Positions 63,401-64,000 of a DNA stretch of 64,000 nucleotides are shown here, in pieces. The notes beneath the pieces were generated by a model. It was not told where the DNA came from. It saw only the letters and a list, made by a program, of their open reading frames with translations, and ran no database searches. Location of the stretch: positions 77,558 to 141,557 of the forward strand of contig DCFC01000010.1 in the NCBI GenBank assembly GCA_002314325.1, read 5' to 3'. Within the stretch, counting starts at the first letter, position 1; every line of letters starts with the position of its first letter. The stretch is from Megamonas hypermegale (GTDB lineage: Bacteria > Bacillota > Negativicutes > Selenomonadales > Selenomonadaceae). The position numbers and the translations under genes were made by a program.

Positions 63401-63883
63401 GTAAATGGAAGATAAATCCGTAAGTTTCTGCTTCAGCGTTTCATTTTCCACGACGGAAGCCACGGTTTTCAATTCAGCCGAAGTGATATTGGCCGTTTTG
63501 AATTCCTCGATAATGCTGGCGACGGAAGAGGTGAAATGCTGCTGTCTTGCCGCTTTGGCAAGAATGGACAGCTTTTGTCTGCTCAAAACACGCGACAATA
63601 GCAGTTGTTTGCCTATTTCCGAAAGGTGCGGACAGATTGCCCCGCCGCAGCGCATTAAAATCTGATAGGCAAGGCGGCTCATGCCGAGCACATAAGCGCG
63701 GGAAAAACCGCCGACATCTTTTAAATTGTAGGCAAGTTGCCTCTCAAGGGCAAAAGTCATATGGTCGGGCAGCAGCAGGACAAGCGGATTTCCCTGCGGT
63801 GATTGGCGGAGCTTTTCCTCAATCCTATCAAGGCAATAGGTAGTTTTGCCCGTACCAGCCCGACCGATTATAAATTCTAACAT
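60443..63883 (-). CDS. addB: ATP-dependent helicase/nuclease subunit B
   Basis: 1146-aa AddB, partner of AddA. It has a Walker A (GRAGTGKTTYC, 7-17) on a degenerate helicase core involved in Chi recognition, and a C-terminal nuclease domain. The nuclease carries the iron-sulfur cysteines as FNCPFKHFAHY and CTYCPYISICRF (one Cys plus three), and the catalytic DYKSGNAF. ATG follows AAAAAGGA. First gene of the addB-addA operon, in the usual order. Confidence 0.95.
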   Translation of the reverse strand: MLEFIIGRAGTGKTTYCLDRIEEKLRQSPQGNPLVLLLPDHMTFALERQLAYNLKDVGGFSRAYVLGMSRLAYQILMRCGGAICPHLSEIGKQLLLSRVLSRQKLSILAKAARQQHFTSSVASIIEEFKTANITSAELKTVASVVENETLKQKLTDLSSIYEGLNTQTQGRYHDTEDILSLAIAKLDECTWLKNSEIWIDGFDAFNPQHYLILEKLFKLAKDIHLTICIDNLNAVEHEAQAALFHRQYLIYQQAGKIACKLDIPVKTTILSENRRHKQKDLAFIEQHLFKFPLQSADYAGGLSLVETANRRLECEAVASDILRLCRDENYRHHEIGILLRAEDEYGNLLEAVLTDYEIPYFSDTKRQSSHHPLAELIRSSLEAVRTWQYEPLFRAFKTDFFAASRSEIDALENYVLSFGIRGASRWLSENDWQYSRNRQIDSMVPDEEEKQNLSAVNNTRRLLTAPLKIFREQVQNAQTVEDYTQALYDFLVQMQVPEKLMQWQTQEETDRALAKEHQQIWNSIIELFDQMVQTCGSDYISAQNYEQLINDGLDSIKISLIPPGYDYVTIAPFEHNTLNNKKAIYILGANEKIIPRRAKTEGLLTDAERLVLASQGLNISGGVSEDNFAERYLLYKGFSLATDYLWVSYALADNEGAGLNKSILITNLRQILPRARFTSIPLETIRQDNILQVTTMRRSLTNFTAALRKLRETGHMDEFWYDVYNYLLKQKNIPLHAAVSGIFAHAPQEVLPPALAARLYTKHKTLKGSVTRFEQFFNCPFKHFAHYALNLQERQEIRFASPDLGILLHAVMHQFGNILAEQNRSWQSVSPHECEQICDKIISTIAPKLQNEILLSTSRYKHLLERIRELSVLSLTRLIEFAKHSQFKPRALEQSFGLGSSMPPLIFSDDDGHRIEITGQIDRIDTADNYYLVIDYKSGNAFINLLQVYYGLRLQLLTYLLVAKNTAAALLNENDAVPAGILYCFLKTPLITSKTKLSGEQLCTEIDKKLKMPGWVLADPEIIKKIDDSLNFIKVRLNKNQDDISALSRSYVKTQEEFDLLLHHIEATLKDAGKRILQGEMAIFPYKTKTETACTYCPYISICRFDRTIAGYAYNELTDTDEEQIMQKLRQKEGISCLGPNSKNEP

Positions 63884-63916
63884 AGAAAAAAATCCTTTTT
63901 ATTTATTTTAATAAAA

Positions 63917-64000
63917 GAAAGTGCTAATTCGGCGCAATATAAGATAAAGAGAATTAATTTCTTAATTTATTCTTATATTGCGCCGGGCAATTTTTCTTTG
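63917..64000. repeat. Left part of long dispersed repeat L (copy 3, cut by window end)
   Basis: GAAAGTGCTAATTCGGCGC.. aligns with 14540-14625. Both arms of the first hairpin differ together from the full copy (GGCGC/GCGCC against GGCAC/GTGCC). The rest continues past the window. Confidence 0.8.

Overview
The window looks like a chromosomal replication-origin region from a Negativicute (a diderm, low-GC Firmicute). Selenomonadaceae, and Megamonas in particular, is the best guess. This rests on Firmicute-type genes (dnaA-dnaN-recF, rpmH-rnpA-yidD-yidC-jag-mnmE-mnmG-rsmG, addAB, T-box and yybP-ykoY riboswitches, many TTG/GTG starts), on a gene pair for a tripartite envelope efflux pump (RND permease plus lipoprotein adaptor) that implies an outer membrane, and on a DciA-type helicase loader gene. 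The genus is inferred from gene content, not proven. No rRNA, tRNA, CRISPR array or complete insertion sequence was found.

Layout. 1-26 kb: D,D-carboxypeptidase, a MetA that reads as an acetyltransferase, Tex, a double-length CobT, a perfect parS site, a LysR regulator, a Mn2+-riboswitch-controlled TerC protein, murA, rpsF-ssb-rpsR, several MFS transporters (one behind a T-box), an M29 aminopeptidase, rpe, an AT-rich cluster of small secreted or membrane proteins, a type I toxin-antitoxin locus too short for ordinary gene callers, and an RND pump. 26-34 kb: biotin carboxylase, a PHP phosphatase, a DciA/zinc-ribbon protein, recF, dnaN, the unwinding half of oriC (AT-rich DUE, six TAG trios, ten DnaA boxes), dnaA, and a second DnaA-box pair before rpmH. 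34-46 kb: the rpmH-to-rsmG block, MATE and EamA transporters, ung, rluA, an orphan atpZ. 46-57 kb: a HAD phosphatase and an inositol catabolic cluster with a divergent AraC regulator. 57-64 kb: addA and addB.

How the genes work together. The origin block supplies initiation (dnaA, oriC, dnaN, dciA, recF) and the translation, ribosome and membrane-insertion genes usual beside it. The inositol cluster carries IolG, IolM, a creatininase-family candidate IolN and IolO. These are the four steps described for Thermotoga maritima (myo-inositol to 2-keto-myo-inositol to a diketo intermediate to 5-keto-L-gluconate to D-tagaturonate). No iolB, iolC, iolD, iolE or iolJ of the Bacillus route is present. 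IolI, an IolT-type transporter and a second zinc dehydrogenase complete it. This is the most interesting system here.

Two dispersed repeat families run through the intergenic regions: a palindromic element of about 120 bp (six copies or remnants) and a structured element of about 355 bp (one full copy, plus partial copies cut by both window ends).
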